From assembly GCF_011189575.1 (NCBI RefSeq), contig NZ_PUJW01000021.1, forward strand, positions 3,684 to 67,683: a stretch of DNA of 64,000 nt. The letters run 5' to 3'. The notes below the pieces were generated by a model. That model saw only the letters and a program-made list of their open reading frames with translations. It was not told the DNA's origin and did no database searches. Positions 45,333 to 53,900 of the stretch are shown piece after piece. The position numbers and the translations under genes were made by a program. Source of the DNA: Photorhabdus cinerea (GTDB lineage: Bacteria > Pseudomonadota > Gammaproteobacteria > Enterobacterales > Enterobacteriaceae). How positions within the stretch are numbered: position 1 is the first letter of the stretch; each line of letters opens with the position of its first letter.

Positions 45333-45459
45333 TATACCCAATGGATTTCAAGATGCATCGCGACGGCAAGGGAGCGAATCGCCGGGAGCATAGATAACTC
45401 TGTGACCGGGGTGAGTGAGTGCAGCCAACAAAGAGGCAACTTGAAAGATAACGGGTATA
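45333..45459 (-). repeat. ERIC repeat (copy 3, inverted)
   Basis: 127-bp ERIC in the opposite orientation to copy 2, with ends TATACCCA and GGGTATA. Its reverse complement is almost the same as 20883-21009. Confidence 0.92.
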
Positions 45460-45624
45460 TAACCGTAGTACTCAGTACCAATATTAATAACTACTGGAGA
45501 AAAGTATAAATATTTGTCAATTTTTTATAATAAACATCATAAATTTAATATTAAAATATAAATAAATTAATAAAAACATTAACAAATAAAACTCAGAAAT
45601 AGTTTCCAAAATAAACTAAAATCG

Positions 45625-45756
45625 CATTACAGTCAGCATCCCAGTTTGCACTTAAAAGGGAACTGGCTGCAAGAAGCGGGCTTTGCGACCGGGCAACCGG
45701 TGCAGGTCAGTGTTGAGCACGGACAATTGATTATCCGGCTGGTTAATGAAGGATAA
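45625..45756 (+). pseudogene. 5'-truncated symE-like gene
   Basis: The frame QHPSLHLKGNWLQEAGFATGQ, VQVSVEHGQLIIRLVNEG ends at TAA 45756. It is highly similar to the last half of the intact symE-like genes at 54873 and 62312 but lacks the first ~38 residues and a start. As in the intact copies it converges on an immunity gene with a hairpin between them, so it marks the far end of an older unit of the same kind. Confidence 0.85.
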
Positions 45757-45776
45757 TTAGCTGGTATATAAAGTAA

Positions 45777-45801
45777 AATCTCGGCGTTGTTGGCCGAGAT
45801 T
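45777..45801. terminator. Bidirectional terminator between symE remnant and immunity gene
   Basis: AATCTCGGC/GCCGAGATT, perfect 9-bp stem with a 7-base loop; TTATATTT on the plus side and TTTACTTT on the minus side. Confidence 0.7.
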
Positions 45802-45827
45802 TATATTTAAAACATAAATTCTTAGCT

Positions 45828-46370
45828 TTAGTTAACTTCACCAATATACCAGTATTCAGAATAATAAGGCTTTCCCTCGTCATCTTCACTTATTCTAAGA
45901 ACACCTAGCTCTGAAAAACCATCGGGTAATTGTAAGTTCCATTCTTTGCATAAGCTTCGTTCACTCAATAAAGTTATTTTACCAAACCGATTATATCCAT
46001 TACGCGTATGTTCATTGAAATATTCCTCAGATGTGAATATACATAATTCACTTGAAAACATATCAGGCAATACAATTGAACAAGTAATTCTTATATTATT
46101 TTCATTGTCGGGCTTCGCCTTATAAATGTTATAAGCTGCATCTATCAAATCTTGAGCACAAATAGATTGAATATTTTTATTTGTCTGTTTTCCTTGTACT
46201 AATGCTGAATGCACCGGAATTTTCACATTCCAGTAACCATAAGAATAATCATTTTCAGTGATAACAGGAAAATAGGTTCTATATGACTCGGACCATATTT
46301 TCAAGGAACGTAGTCTACGTGGTATACCACGCAGTTTTTTATTGCTTAACGCTATTCTACGCATAGACAT
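45828..46370 (-). CDS. DUF3916 protein, likely CDI immunity protein of the oldest orphan module
   Basis: 180 residues. KKLRGIPRRLRSLKIWSES, YWNVKIPVHSALVQGK, QDLIDAAYNIYKAKP and IVLPDMFSSELCIFTSEEYF fit DUF3916, a family often annotated beside polymorphic toxins. The ATG directly abuts the stop of the toxin remnant upstream (TAA-ATG), the spacing used by all immunity genes of this array. The gene is intact even though the toxin part is broken, so it can still protect against siblings that carry the toxin. Soluble, no membrane helix. Confidence 0.75.
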   Translation of the reverse strand: MSMRRIALSNKKLRGIPRRLRSLKIWSESYRTYFPVITENDYSYGYWNVKIPVHSALVQGKQTNKNIQSICAQDLIDAAYNIYKAKPDNENNIRITCSIVLPDMFSSELCIFTSEEYFNEHTRNGYNRFGKITLLSERSLCKEWNLQLPDGFSELGVLRISEDDEGKPYYSEYWYIGEVN

Positions 46371-47085
46371 TTATAATTTCCTTCCTTTAGCAGCATCAGT
46401 TTTGGTCTGGTTTACCGTACCATCTAAGTTTAAGACAGCCTTAAATTTCCCTTTGTTATCAAAAACCTCAAGATGGTTTTTATGTTGACTATCAAGATAT
46501 AGCTGATCACCTTTTTTAATCACTTTTCCAATATTGTTATTGGCTTTGTAAACACTCTGCCCCTGATATATTTGGCTGGTTTTTTGTGTACTATTTTTTA
46601 TTTGAGTACCAAAACCGGGTTGAGTAAAAAATTCCTTCATATTCCCAACAGTTCCCTGATTCGGTTGATACGATTGCTTGTCTTTTCCAACATCTCCACC
46701 GCCTTTTACTCCAGCTTTACTGATCCCTCCGGCCACTCCCGCAGACGCCGCAATTCCCGTCTGCCCCATAATCTTCACGATTTCCTGGGTGGTTTCTTCT
46801 GAGCCGCCGGTGACTTGGGCACGATGAAGCACCAAATTCCGTGATGCGTCAATATTCGACATCGCACCCCGTAAATCCGCCCATTCCCGCACTTCTGCTG
46901 GAGTGAGGGAATCCAGCCCCTGAACACGTTGCTATCCGCTCCTGAACCTTGTCATACTCCTGCCGATATTTATCCCTGACAGTCGCACGACAACTGGTAT
47001 CACCCTGACAATTAACCAGTTCCTCACTGCGCGATTGGTTCTTTTCCACACTGAGGTGGTTGTTATCGACAGAATTATTGAAAGA
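46371..47085 (-). pseudogene. Orphan CdiA C-terminal toxin module, broken (module 4)
   Basis: The upstream part reads VDNNHLSVEKNQSRSEELVN and CQGDTSCRATVRDKYRQEYD, a VENN-type motif plus the cysteine-containing pretoxin domain. Near 46918 the frame changes: GLDSLTPAEVREWADLRGAM continues one frame over, with material normally between the two parts missing. The C-terminal ~55 residues (GKVIKKGDQLYLDSQHKNHL, EVFDNKGKFKAVLNLDGT, GRKL) form the toxin tip; DSQH followed by a strand-rich segment recalls colicin E3-type cytotoxic RNase domains, tentative. There is no start or secretion domain, so it is a displaced cassette. Confidence 0.7.
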
Positions 47086-47094
47086 TTATGATGA

Positions 47095-47334
47095 TTAAGA
47101 TTTGTTTTCTTTCAGTCGTGCTAAAAACCAAGCACCTATACCAAGTGGTACACCTGTTGCTATTCCTCTTTTTACAGAAAACCACAATTCATCTCGATAA
47201 AAATAAAAATTACCATCAACAAAATAAAATATTAAAGCAACAATTAGCCTAGTGGTAAAAATCAGTAAGGACAAAAAAGAGCAAAAATATATTATGAATA
47301 AAAAAAGTCGAAAAGTATTATCTTTTAACTTCAT
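47095..47334 (-). CDS. Small membrane protein, likely immunity to orphan module 3
   Basis: 79 residues from ATG 47334 (MKLKDNTF). Two membrane helices (FRLFLFIIYFCSFLSLLIF plus the following LIVALIFYF, and GIATGVPLGIGAWFLA) leave a charged tail LKENKS. The start overlaps the end of the module 3 toxin frame by 17 bases. A membrane-embedded immunity protein fits a membrane-acting toxin. Family not recognised; an upstream in-frame start at 47403 would lie inside the toxin gene. Confidence 0.6.
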   Translation of the reverse strand: MKLKDNTFRLFLFIIYFCSFLSLLIFTTRLIVALIFYFVDGNFYFYRDELWFSVKRGIATGVPLGIGAWFLARLKENKS

Positions 47335-47998
47335 CTTTTTTAACCCTTTGTTCCAGTTGTTTTTGAATTGCAGATCCAGATACTTCACTAATAATTGTAC
47401 CACTTACTACTCCCGCAGCTTCTGATACTGTTTGGGTTGCTACAGGGGTTAATTTATCAGTAACAACTTTACCGCCAACACTACCAGCCGCTGTACCAAG
47501 CCCGGCACCAATAACCGGTACAAGTGGGCTTTTATCCTGTAGTTTTGCCCCAACATAAGCCCCCGTTATACTCGCCACTTCTGTAAACCAAAACCCTTTG
47601 CCTTGCGTTACCGCCCCCGTTCCCGTGGCTATCAGTGCATCAGTCATGTTCACAGAACCATTTGTAAGCTGATTACTAATGTTGGCTGTTCCACTGATTA
47701 GACCTCCAGCAAAAATACTGCCTACCGTTGCTCCCGATGGCAGCAGCACCGGTGCCACTACTGTGGACATCCCCGCGCCCCATGCTGTTATCAATCCTCT
47801 TACCGGATCTTGTCCTTCCGGGTGATCGCCTTTGGCATGTTTTGACAATGCTGCTGAAATCTCTTGAGGGGATTTACCTTCATTTAACATAGCGGTAGCC
47901 AGACTGGATGCTGACCGACCGTAATCCATCATTCCTTTGGGTAAGCTCAGGGCATTATTATCCGCAACAATTACGTAGAAAAAAACAAATAAAGCCAA
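47318..47998 (-). CDS. Orphan CdiA C-terminal toxin module 3
   Basis: The useful part begins at VADNNALSLPKGMMDYGRSA (about 47965), a variant VENN motif with the conserved pretoxin segment LSKHAKGDHPEGQDPVRGLI. The toxin tip is rich in Gly, Ala, Ser and Thr with hydrophobic stretches (VGSIFAGGLISGTANI, GAYVGAKL, VIGAGLGTAAGSVGG), like membrane-inserting CdiA tips. The frame opens with TTG at 47998, inside the 3' end of the preceding immunity gene, and no ribosome site is seen, so it is probably silent unless recombined onto cdiA. The VENN-coding bases have drifted from the 14-bp form seen at the younger boundaries. Confidence 0.7.
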   Translation of the reverse strand: MALFVFFYVIVADNNALSLPKGMMDYGRSASSLATAMLNEGKSPQEISAALSKHAKGDHPEGQDPVRGLITAWGAGMSTVVAPVLLPSGATVGSIFAGGLISGTANISNQLTNGSVNMTDALIATGTGAVTQGKGFWFTEVASITGAYVGAKLQDKSPLVPVIGAGLGTAAGSVGGKVVTDKLTPVATQTVSEAAGVVSGTIISEVSGSAIQKQLEQRVKKDEVKR

Positions 47999-48423
47999 AC
48001 AATATAAAATAATCTAGATAACCATAATAACGTATTTTTAAGACTTATTTCCATTTCAAAAACAAACTCTTTTATGAATTCAATATTATTTCTATGTGCA
48101 AATTTTCTTTTTGAGAAAAATCTGCAATGAATAAGAAAGATAAGAATTGCAAGTGTGCCAATGAAATACCCAGAAAAGGAAATTAAGTTTCCATTTTTAA
48201 TAAACTCAAACCAAATTCCAGACATATAAATAACAAATAATATTATCATGGAAAAATTAGCAAGTTTGTTTTTATTAAAAAAACAAAAATCAAAAAAGAG
48301 CAATGGAGATTTTACACTTCTTAGTAAAATTTTTTTGCTCAAGCCAAAGTAGATGAAGCATGCAAGAAACCCCAGCAGACTCAAGACCATCAAAATAAAC
48401 GGAATATATACAATCATGCTCAT
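47971..48423 (-). CDS. Multi-span membrane protein, likely immunity to orphan module 2
   Basis: 150 residues with about four membrane helices (IPFILMVLSLLGFLACFIYF; FSMIILFVIYMSGIWF; FIGTLAILIFLIHC; LFYIVWLYLFF). The start ATG overlaps the stop of the module 2 toxin by four bases (ATGA). By position and topology it should be the immunity protein for that toxin and implies a membrane target. No family recognised. Confidence 0.7.
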   Translation of the reverse strand: MSMIVYIPFILMVLSLLGFLACFIYFGLSKKILLRSVKSPLLFFDFCFFNKNKLANFSMIILFVIYMSGIWFEFIKNGNLISFSGYFIGTLAILIFLIHCRFFSKRKFAHRNNIEFIKEFVFEMEISLKNTLLWLSRLFYIVWLYLFFST

Positions 48424-48995
48424 TTATCCTTAAACTCATGTTTATATATTTCAGTGCCAACTTTACCATTGACGTCTGTTTCACCTAATGGAGTTTCCCT
48501 TGAAATACCACCCCAGCCAATTGAAGGCCCTATACCAAGTGATACACCTATTCCATCTTTTCCTGCTGATATTCCAAATGAACCATAACCAAAACCTAGA
48601 TCAAAAGAATAATCTTTATCTTGGGATCCTAACAAACCTGGGAAATAAGGGCCAAATTCTATTCCGACAGTTGCTCCACCATGAGCACCAATAGCTGTTG
48701 TCATCCCACCATTAATTGCAAATTTATTTGGATCCAATGCTGCTTCAGCAAACCCTGCTGGACCTATTCCTGCTGTAACCTCACCTTTTACATGTGGTTT
48801 AACTTTATAAGTAACACCCCATGATGGCCCCTGATGAGAGTATTTTATAGCTTCGTTTATTTCTTCTGCTGTTTTCCCTTTACCTTGTAGATTAAAGGAC
48901 AATGATGCATCTGGACTGATCGAGTTGGCTATCTGCCCCCAAAAAGTTCCTGGACCATAACCAAGAGCATTATTCTCAATAACAACCCATTCCAT
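48420..48995 (-). CDS. Orphan CdiA C-terminal toxin module 2
   Basis: 191 residues starting MEWVVIENNALGYGPGTF: five residues encoded by the end of the inserted 7.4-kb unit, then the VENN motif, then the toxin tip. The tip is glycine-rich with many short aromatic-flanked strands (GFGYGSFGISAGKDGIGVSL, GIGPSIGWGG). It lacks the SLPKGMM.YGR pretoxin segment of the other modules, so its history differs. It was probably the live CdiA tip before the units to its right arrived. The ATG at 48995 has no clear ribosome site. Target unknown. Confidence 0.75.
   Translation of the reverse strand: MEWVVIENNALGYGPGTFWGQIANSISPDASLSFNLQGKGKTAEEINEAIKYSHQGPSWGVTYKVKPHVKGEVTAGIGPAGFAEAALDPNKFAINGGMTTAIGAHGGATVGIEFGPYFPGLLGSQDKDYSFDLGFGYGSFGISAGKDGIGVSLGIGPSIGWGGISRETPLGETDVNGKVGTEIYKHEFKDK
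48967..48980. repeat. VENN-coding 14-bp direct repeat, left boundary
   Basis: GCATTATTCTCAAT. The same 14 bases occur at 56406 and 63845, exactly 7439 and 14878 bases away. Sequence to the right matches copy 2 but sequence to the left does not, so this is a unit edge. On the minus strand it encodes I-E-N-N-A. Confidence 0.95.
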
Positions 48996-49003
48996 TGCGA
49001 AGT

Positions 49004-49016
49004 TGACCGCCGGTCA
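49004..49016. repeat. 13-bp palindrome near the unit end
   Basis: TGACC-GCC-GGTCA lies 23 bases inside the unit edge; its twin is at 56443-56455. Possible recombinase arm site or operator; nothing else supports a function. Confidence 0.4.
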
Positions 49017-49029
49017 CCGATTTTCCTAA

Positions 49030-49860
49030 TGCTCTCAGTCAGTTACACCCCGTTTTTTCCAATGTGCGTTCACCGCCGAACCCAAAACCCCCTGACGCGC
49101 TTTTCGCCTCCAAAGGCCGGTTTTTCCCGCCGTGCCATTGTCAGTGTAGCGCCTTTTTCGGCAACGGGCGAACGTCGCCCAACTTGTTTGGGCGGCGGGT
49201 GCCCGTTCTGCGGGCGCGGGCGGCATAGAGCCCGCAAGCGGCGCCCCTGCGACGCTCTGAGGCACGGGCGTTTCAGACTGGGCACGGCTTTGCATGACCA
49301 CGCGATTTTGTTCAGGGAAGCCCCTGGGGGCTGCACGGGGCGGCGATGGCGAGCACGGGGACGAGCAACGGAGCGCAGCGCAGTGCGAGCCGCGCGCAGC
49401 CAGTGCAGCAGGGTTGGGGCGGGGGACGTAAATTAGCGGAGGCCGCAGGCCGACTTGCCTTCAGGGGGGTTGGCCGGACGTTGGCACGGCAGCTAAAGAA
49501 GAACACGGGTTTTTGCCGAGGACTGGCTCAGCGGCTGACAGCAGAAGGCGTCAGCCTTGTGCGCCACTCCCCGCAATGCCGACCCGCGGGGGCGCAAGAC
49601 ATAATGCCAATTATACGCATTAAGCCGCTCATCAATGCTCAGGCGGTTGCCCGGGCTCACCGGCGCAGTGCGTATAATTCCCCCCGCATTATGTTCAATA
49701 GGCGTTGGGCGGCCTGGACTGGCTCAACGGGGACGCCGGGGCTTGGGCCGCCTGACGACTATTTACCCCCGCGTGCGCCGGGGCTGACGGGCAGTCCGGC
49801 CACGGTCTGCCCTCACACCGAACCCGCCCAGCTTAACGGGGGCGGGCGGACGGTCAGCGG
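49030..49860. other. GC-rich block, Ash/Icd-like, unit A
   Basis: About 830 bases visibly richer in GC than any surrounding DNA, with overlapping open frames on both strands (plus 49029-49436, 49346-49867). The plus-strand peptide NPLTRFSPPKAGF ... SATGERRP ... RHRARKRR is of the kind annotated as Ash or Icd-like in enterobacterial P4-type elements. I cannot tell whether protein, RNA or DNA structure is selected; the block contains the fold-back at 49597-49700. I therefore do not call a CDS. Confidence 0.5.
49597..49700. repeat. Fold-back of two inverted dif-like sites, unit A
   Basis: ACATAATGC, one C, AATTATACGCA (49599-49619) is answered by TGCGTATAATT, six C, GCATTATGT (49669-49694): arms of 9 and 11 bp around a loop of about 50 bases. 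The left site read on the minus strand, ATGCGTATAA-TTGGCA-TTATGT, has the layout of Xer dif sites (XerC arm, 6-bp centre, XerD arm); the right site has near-dif arms (AGTGCGTATAA and TTATGTTCAAT) but an 11-bp centre. It lies about 170 bases downstream of the integrase stop. Confidence 0.65.
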
Positions 49861-49871
49861 ATATTGAGGTT

Positions 49872-50978
49872 TCAGGTCGGCGTCGGGCTGTCCGGCGGTG
49901 TGTCGGCGTTGTCTTCGGCGTACAGGTCGGCCAGTAAACCCACTTCATCGGCGTCGTTGACTTTTTCGTCGGCCATTTGCTCCGCCGGGTGGGTGCTGGC
50001 ATGTACCGCCTGCAAGGCCCGGATAGAGACCTGCGTATACACCTGGGTGGATTCCACGCTGGCATGGCCTAACATGGCCTGTATCCAGCGCAGGTCCGCC
50101 CCGTTCTCCAGCATCTGGGTTGCCATCGCGTGCCGGAACAGGTGACAGGCACCTTTTTTCTCGATACCCACCGCGTTGATATAACTTGTTACCAGATTGC
50201 TGATACCGTTGGCCTGTAAGCCATCCAGCCCATCCATCGCCACGAATAATGCCTTGACGTCAGGATTGACGATAAGTTGTGGCCGCACCTGTTGCTGATA
50301 GCGTTGTAGCCAGCTTAAGGCGCGTTCGCCGAGGGGCAACACCCGGTCTTTATTGCCCTTGCCCTGCCGGATAGTCACGGTTTTGCGTTTTCCGTCAACG
50401 CTGTACACATCCAGCCGGGTTAATTCGCCCCGACGCATCCCGGTTGACCAGAGCAACTCCATCAACGCCCGGTCACGTACCCCCTGCAACGTCGTCAGGT
50501 CAGGCTGCGCCAGTATCTGTTCGGTTTCATCGATGGTCAGAATATAGCGCGGCAGATGCTTTTCCAGTCTGGGGAGTTCAAGGTCCGCCGCCGGGTTTGC
50601 CAGTATCAGATTTTGTTTCGTCAGCCATTTGAACCAGACCTTCAATGGCTCCAGTTGGGTACGTTGCGTCCGGGTGCTTAATGGTTCACCGTTGGTCTTG
50701 CGGTACTGATACAGATAACGCTGGTAACGCTCCAGTATCGGCCGGGTGATATCCGCGGCGTAGTATAAACCGCGCTCGGTTGCCCACAGGATAAAGTGGT
50801 AAGTATGGTGCGTCTGTACTTTCAGTGTGCTTTCTGACCAGTTACGTTCCTGCCGCCACACCACAAAGCGCAGCAACAACGCATACAGGCTCTTCGGGTC
50901 GTGCGCCGGCCCGACAGGTTTACGGTACACTTCATCCACGGTCAGCAGGCTTCCCCTGCGGGGTTTACGGTTTGCCAT
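49872..50978 (-). CDS. Tyrosine recombinase/integrase, XerC/D-like (unit A)
   Basis: 368 residues with an N-terminal SAM-like core-binding domain (~25-130) and a C-terminal catalytic domain. The catalytic set is complete: Arg in STGMRRGELTRL, Lys in RQGKGNKDR, His-x-x-Arg in HLFRHAMATQ, His in MLGHASVES, and the nucleophile Tyr in TQVYTQVS. An acidic tail of ~50 residues follows. The start codon lies 14 bases inside the end of the primase gene with GGAG upstream, so the two are co-transcribed and coupled. It is the only recombinase in the unit and should carry out integration or excision, possibly at the dif-like fold-back or the VENN-coding edge. Confidence 0.93.
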   Translation of the reverse strand: MANRKPRRGSLLTVDEVYRKPVGPAHDPKSLYALLLRFVVWRQERNWSESTLKVQTHHTYHFILWATERGLYYAADITRPILERYQRYLYQYRKTNGEPLSTRTQRTQLEPLKVWFKWLTKQNLILANPAADLELPRLEKHLPRYILTIDETEQILAQPDLTTLQGVRDRALMELLWSTGMRRGELTRLDVYSVDGKRKTVTIRQGKGNKDRVLPLGERALSWLQRYQQQVRPQLIVNPDVKALFVAMDGLDGLQANGISNLVTSYINAVGIEKKGACHLFRHAMATQMLENGADLRWIQAMLGHASVESTQVYTQVSIRALQAVHASTHPAEQMADEKVNDADEVGLLADLYAEDNADTPPDSPTPT

Positions 50979-53900
50979 GATTTATCTCCGTTTCAGCGGG
51001 GGGATGAGCGGCTGAGGCAGCGGGCGACGGGGCCATTTTATTTTTGCCTCTAATTATTGCGTTTTCATCCGCCCGGACTTGTGCCCCTGTTTTCCCTTGT
51101 GCTGTCTGGGCTGACGCGGGTTTTTCTTCCCCAGACTTAGACCAGACTTGCCCCAGACTTGAGGCAGACTTACTGTCTTCCCGGTCAGACTTGCATTTAT
51201 TTAAGTTAGACTTGCTCTCATGACCTGTCGGGGTGGCTTCCGGCGTTTTATCCCTGTCAGGCACGGGCAATGCGTCTCTGTGATTATTTTCCTTAATAAT
51301 AGCGTTTTCATCTGCCCGGACTTGTGCACCCGCCGGCCCTTGTGCTGTCGGGACTGACGCGGGTTTTTCTTCCCCAGACTTAGACCAGACTTGCCTCAGA
51401 CTTGAGGCAGACTGACTGCCTTCCCGGTCAGACTTGCGTTCACTGCCGGCGGTTTCGGAGTCCGGTTCTCCGACATCCAGCAGGCCGCACAGGTGGGCTG
51501 CGCCGTTGTCTTCCCCGTCCCACAGCAGTTCATAATGCAGCAGGTGTCCCCGGCTGCCGCCATGCAACAACAGGTATTCCATTTCCGTCAGCCGTTGACA
51601 GTGGTTCTTGAGCTGGCTGTCGCTCCAGTGGGTAAAGGCGCGGATATCCCGCCGGGTAAAGCGCACTTCGTTTGGCTGGCAGTGCTGGATTTGCGCCTGT
51701 GCGTTCACCATCTCTTGTATCAGCAGTAACAGCTTACGCGTCTGCGGCGGCATTTCATCCAGCGTGCGCCCCAGCACCTCATGCGCCAGCCGGTTGGCGA
51801 GGGTAATGTCGTCTTGGGTGATTTCGATATATTCGATGACCTGTCCGCGGTGGGTCGTTTTCTTCACTTCACGTTGATACTGGTGCAGCAAGGCAATGGC
51901 CTGTATCAGCGTCAGGTATTTCATATGGTCGCGCCGCATCCGGGTTTTGTCTGACAGGAACGTCAGTTGATGGGCGTAGGGATTCACCACTTTCAGCGGC
52001 CTTAACAAGCGCTGGGCGTTCTGGTGTAACTGCGTCAGATAACCTTTCTCTGAGTCAGCCAGCAACCCGGCCAGTGTCTGACGGTGCCGTTGCATCGCGT
52101 GGATGGCTTGCGTCTGTTCGCGCGATTCGTTGACCGTCAGCACCAGACAGCGGTTCAGCAGCTCTTCATCCACATCAATGGCCGTCGTCGTTAACATCAG
52201 CATGACCGGTCCCTGCACCTTGTATTCCCGCGTCACCAGTTCGCCGCTCTGTTCGTTTTTGCCGGTGCTGGCGATTTTCAGCTCGCCGTCGGACTGTAAC
52301 AGTTTCAGGGCATAGGCCGCCTGCCGCACGCCTTCCTCTTCCGCTATCGCCAGTATTTTGTGTTGCAGGCTGGTTTCTCCCAGATAGTAGAGGCTCTGCC
52401 CGGTCATCGCCGAGTACTGGATACGCTCCTCTTCCGGCATCAGGTTCAGCACCGCCTCCATCAGGCTGCTCTTGCCTGCCGCGCTGCTGCTCTGGATTAA
52501 CACGGCCAGCGGTTTATCCAGTTTGCGCGAGACCGCCGCCAGATACCCGGTCAGTAGATTGGTGGATTCGCCGACCACGCCACAGGCGGCCATGTCGTTG
52601 ATAATCTGTTCTGTTAAGTTCGGCGATGTCAGCAACGCCAGCGCGGCGGCTTCGTCTTCCGCGCTGACCGTGACTGCCGTTGTCCCTGAGGCTTCGGCAT
52701 CGGCCTGCTGTTGCGCATCCTGTTGCTGCTCCAGCATCAGTAATACCCGCCCGGCTTCGCGTTTGATGACCGACAGCTCGCATTCCAGCTCTTGCGCCGC
52801 CGTGCTGATGTAGTTCTGCCGTGAACGGGCGTGATACATATCCAGTGTATCGACATGGAACAACCCGCTGGTTTCATCCCGCACCTGCACATTGACTTTC
52901 ATCACATCGGGCACCGGCGATTTTTTCATCCCCCGTATCCGCCAGATGCGTGGCCCGCTTTTCATCAGCAGTTCACCGGACGCCGTGCGCTCGCAGGGCA
53001 CTTGTGCAACGGTTAGCTCTGGCGGGGCGGCTAAAGAAGAGGATTCAGCCACACCGGCACTTTGGGGCTTTTCCGTCACACTCGGCGAGACGGGCCGCTC
53101 ATGGCTGAACACCGCGCCCGGCGCTGTTCCCTGTCCCAGCCAGACCGCTTGTTGCAAGGCCAGCCCCAGCGCATGTTCGGCGTTGCCACTTTTGACGGCA
53201 TAGTCATTGGCATCCATGCCCGGCGGGAACTGCACCCGCCATGCCTCGATACCGGCTTCCAGTAAATCAGCGGCCACATTAGCCGCGCCACGGTCTCCGG
53301 CCTCGTCCCGGTCAAAGGCAATCAGCACCCGCTTCACGCCGTGATACTGCAAAGCTTCGAGGTGCTCATGGTTAAACCCGTTCACCCCGAACGCGGCAAT
53401 CACGTTACGGAACCCGGCACACCAGAACGTCATGGCATCGATCAGCGCTTCGCACAGGATAATTTCCGCAGCGGCTTTCATCGCTGCCTCATTCCAGACC
53501 CCGGCCAGGGGTGAGGACAGGTACAGATGCTTTGGGCTGTCTTTCAGCACTTTGTAATCCGGCTGGGTTCGGCGGCCATACAGTTGCAGCACCCGCCCGC
53601 GGCTGGCCACACTGGCCGATTCGGCCCAGCCGATTATCGGCACCACGACGCAGCCCCGGAAGTGGTCCTGCCGGGTGGTGGTACGCAACACGCCCAGCCC
53701 CGACAGCTTGCCGCGCAACTGCTGACCTTCCTGACTGTCTTTGGACGGCAACAACCCCGCGGAACCGCTGATACCGTGATGACCCGCATACCCCAGCTTA
53801 AAGTGGCTGACCAGTTCAGGATGATGCAGTCCGCGTCGTGCCAGCCAGGCTTTGGCTTCCGGTGACGCCAGTAAGTTCTGATGATAAAAATCAATCACCT

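Noticed and set aside
47059..47085. A start for the module 4 toxin upstream of VDNN
   Set aside because: The frame is closed by TAA at 47086-47088 and has no ribosome site, so it is a 5'-truncated fragment.
49029..49867. Ash/Icd-like and other frames in the GC-rich block as firm genes
   Set aside because: Several overlapping frames on both strands exist because GC-rich DNA has few stops; no one frame is favoured, so the block is described but not called as a CDS.
51133..51436. CRISPR array
   Set aside because: Repeats are only 6-8 bp with 3-15 bp between them and lie in a coding sequence; no CRISPR spacing or cas genes anywhere in the window.
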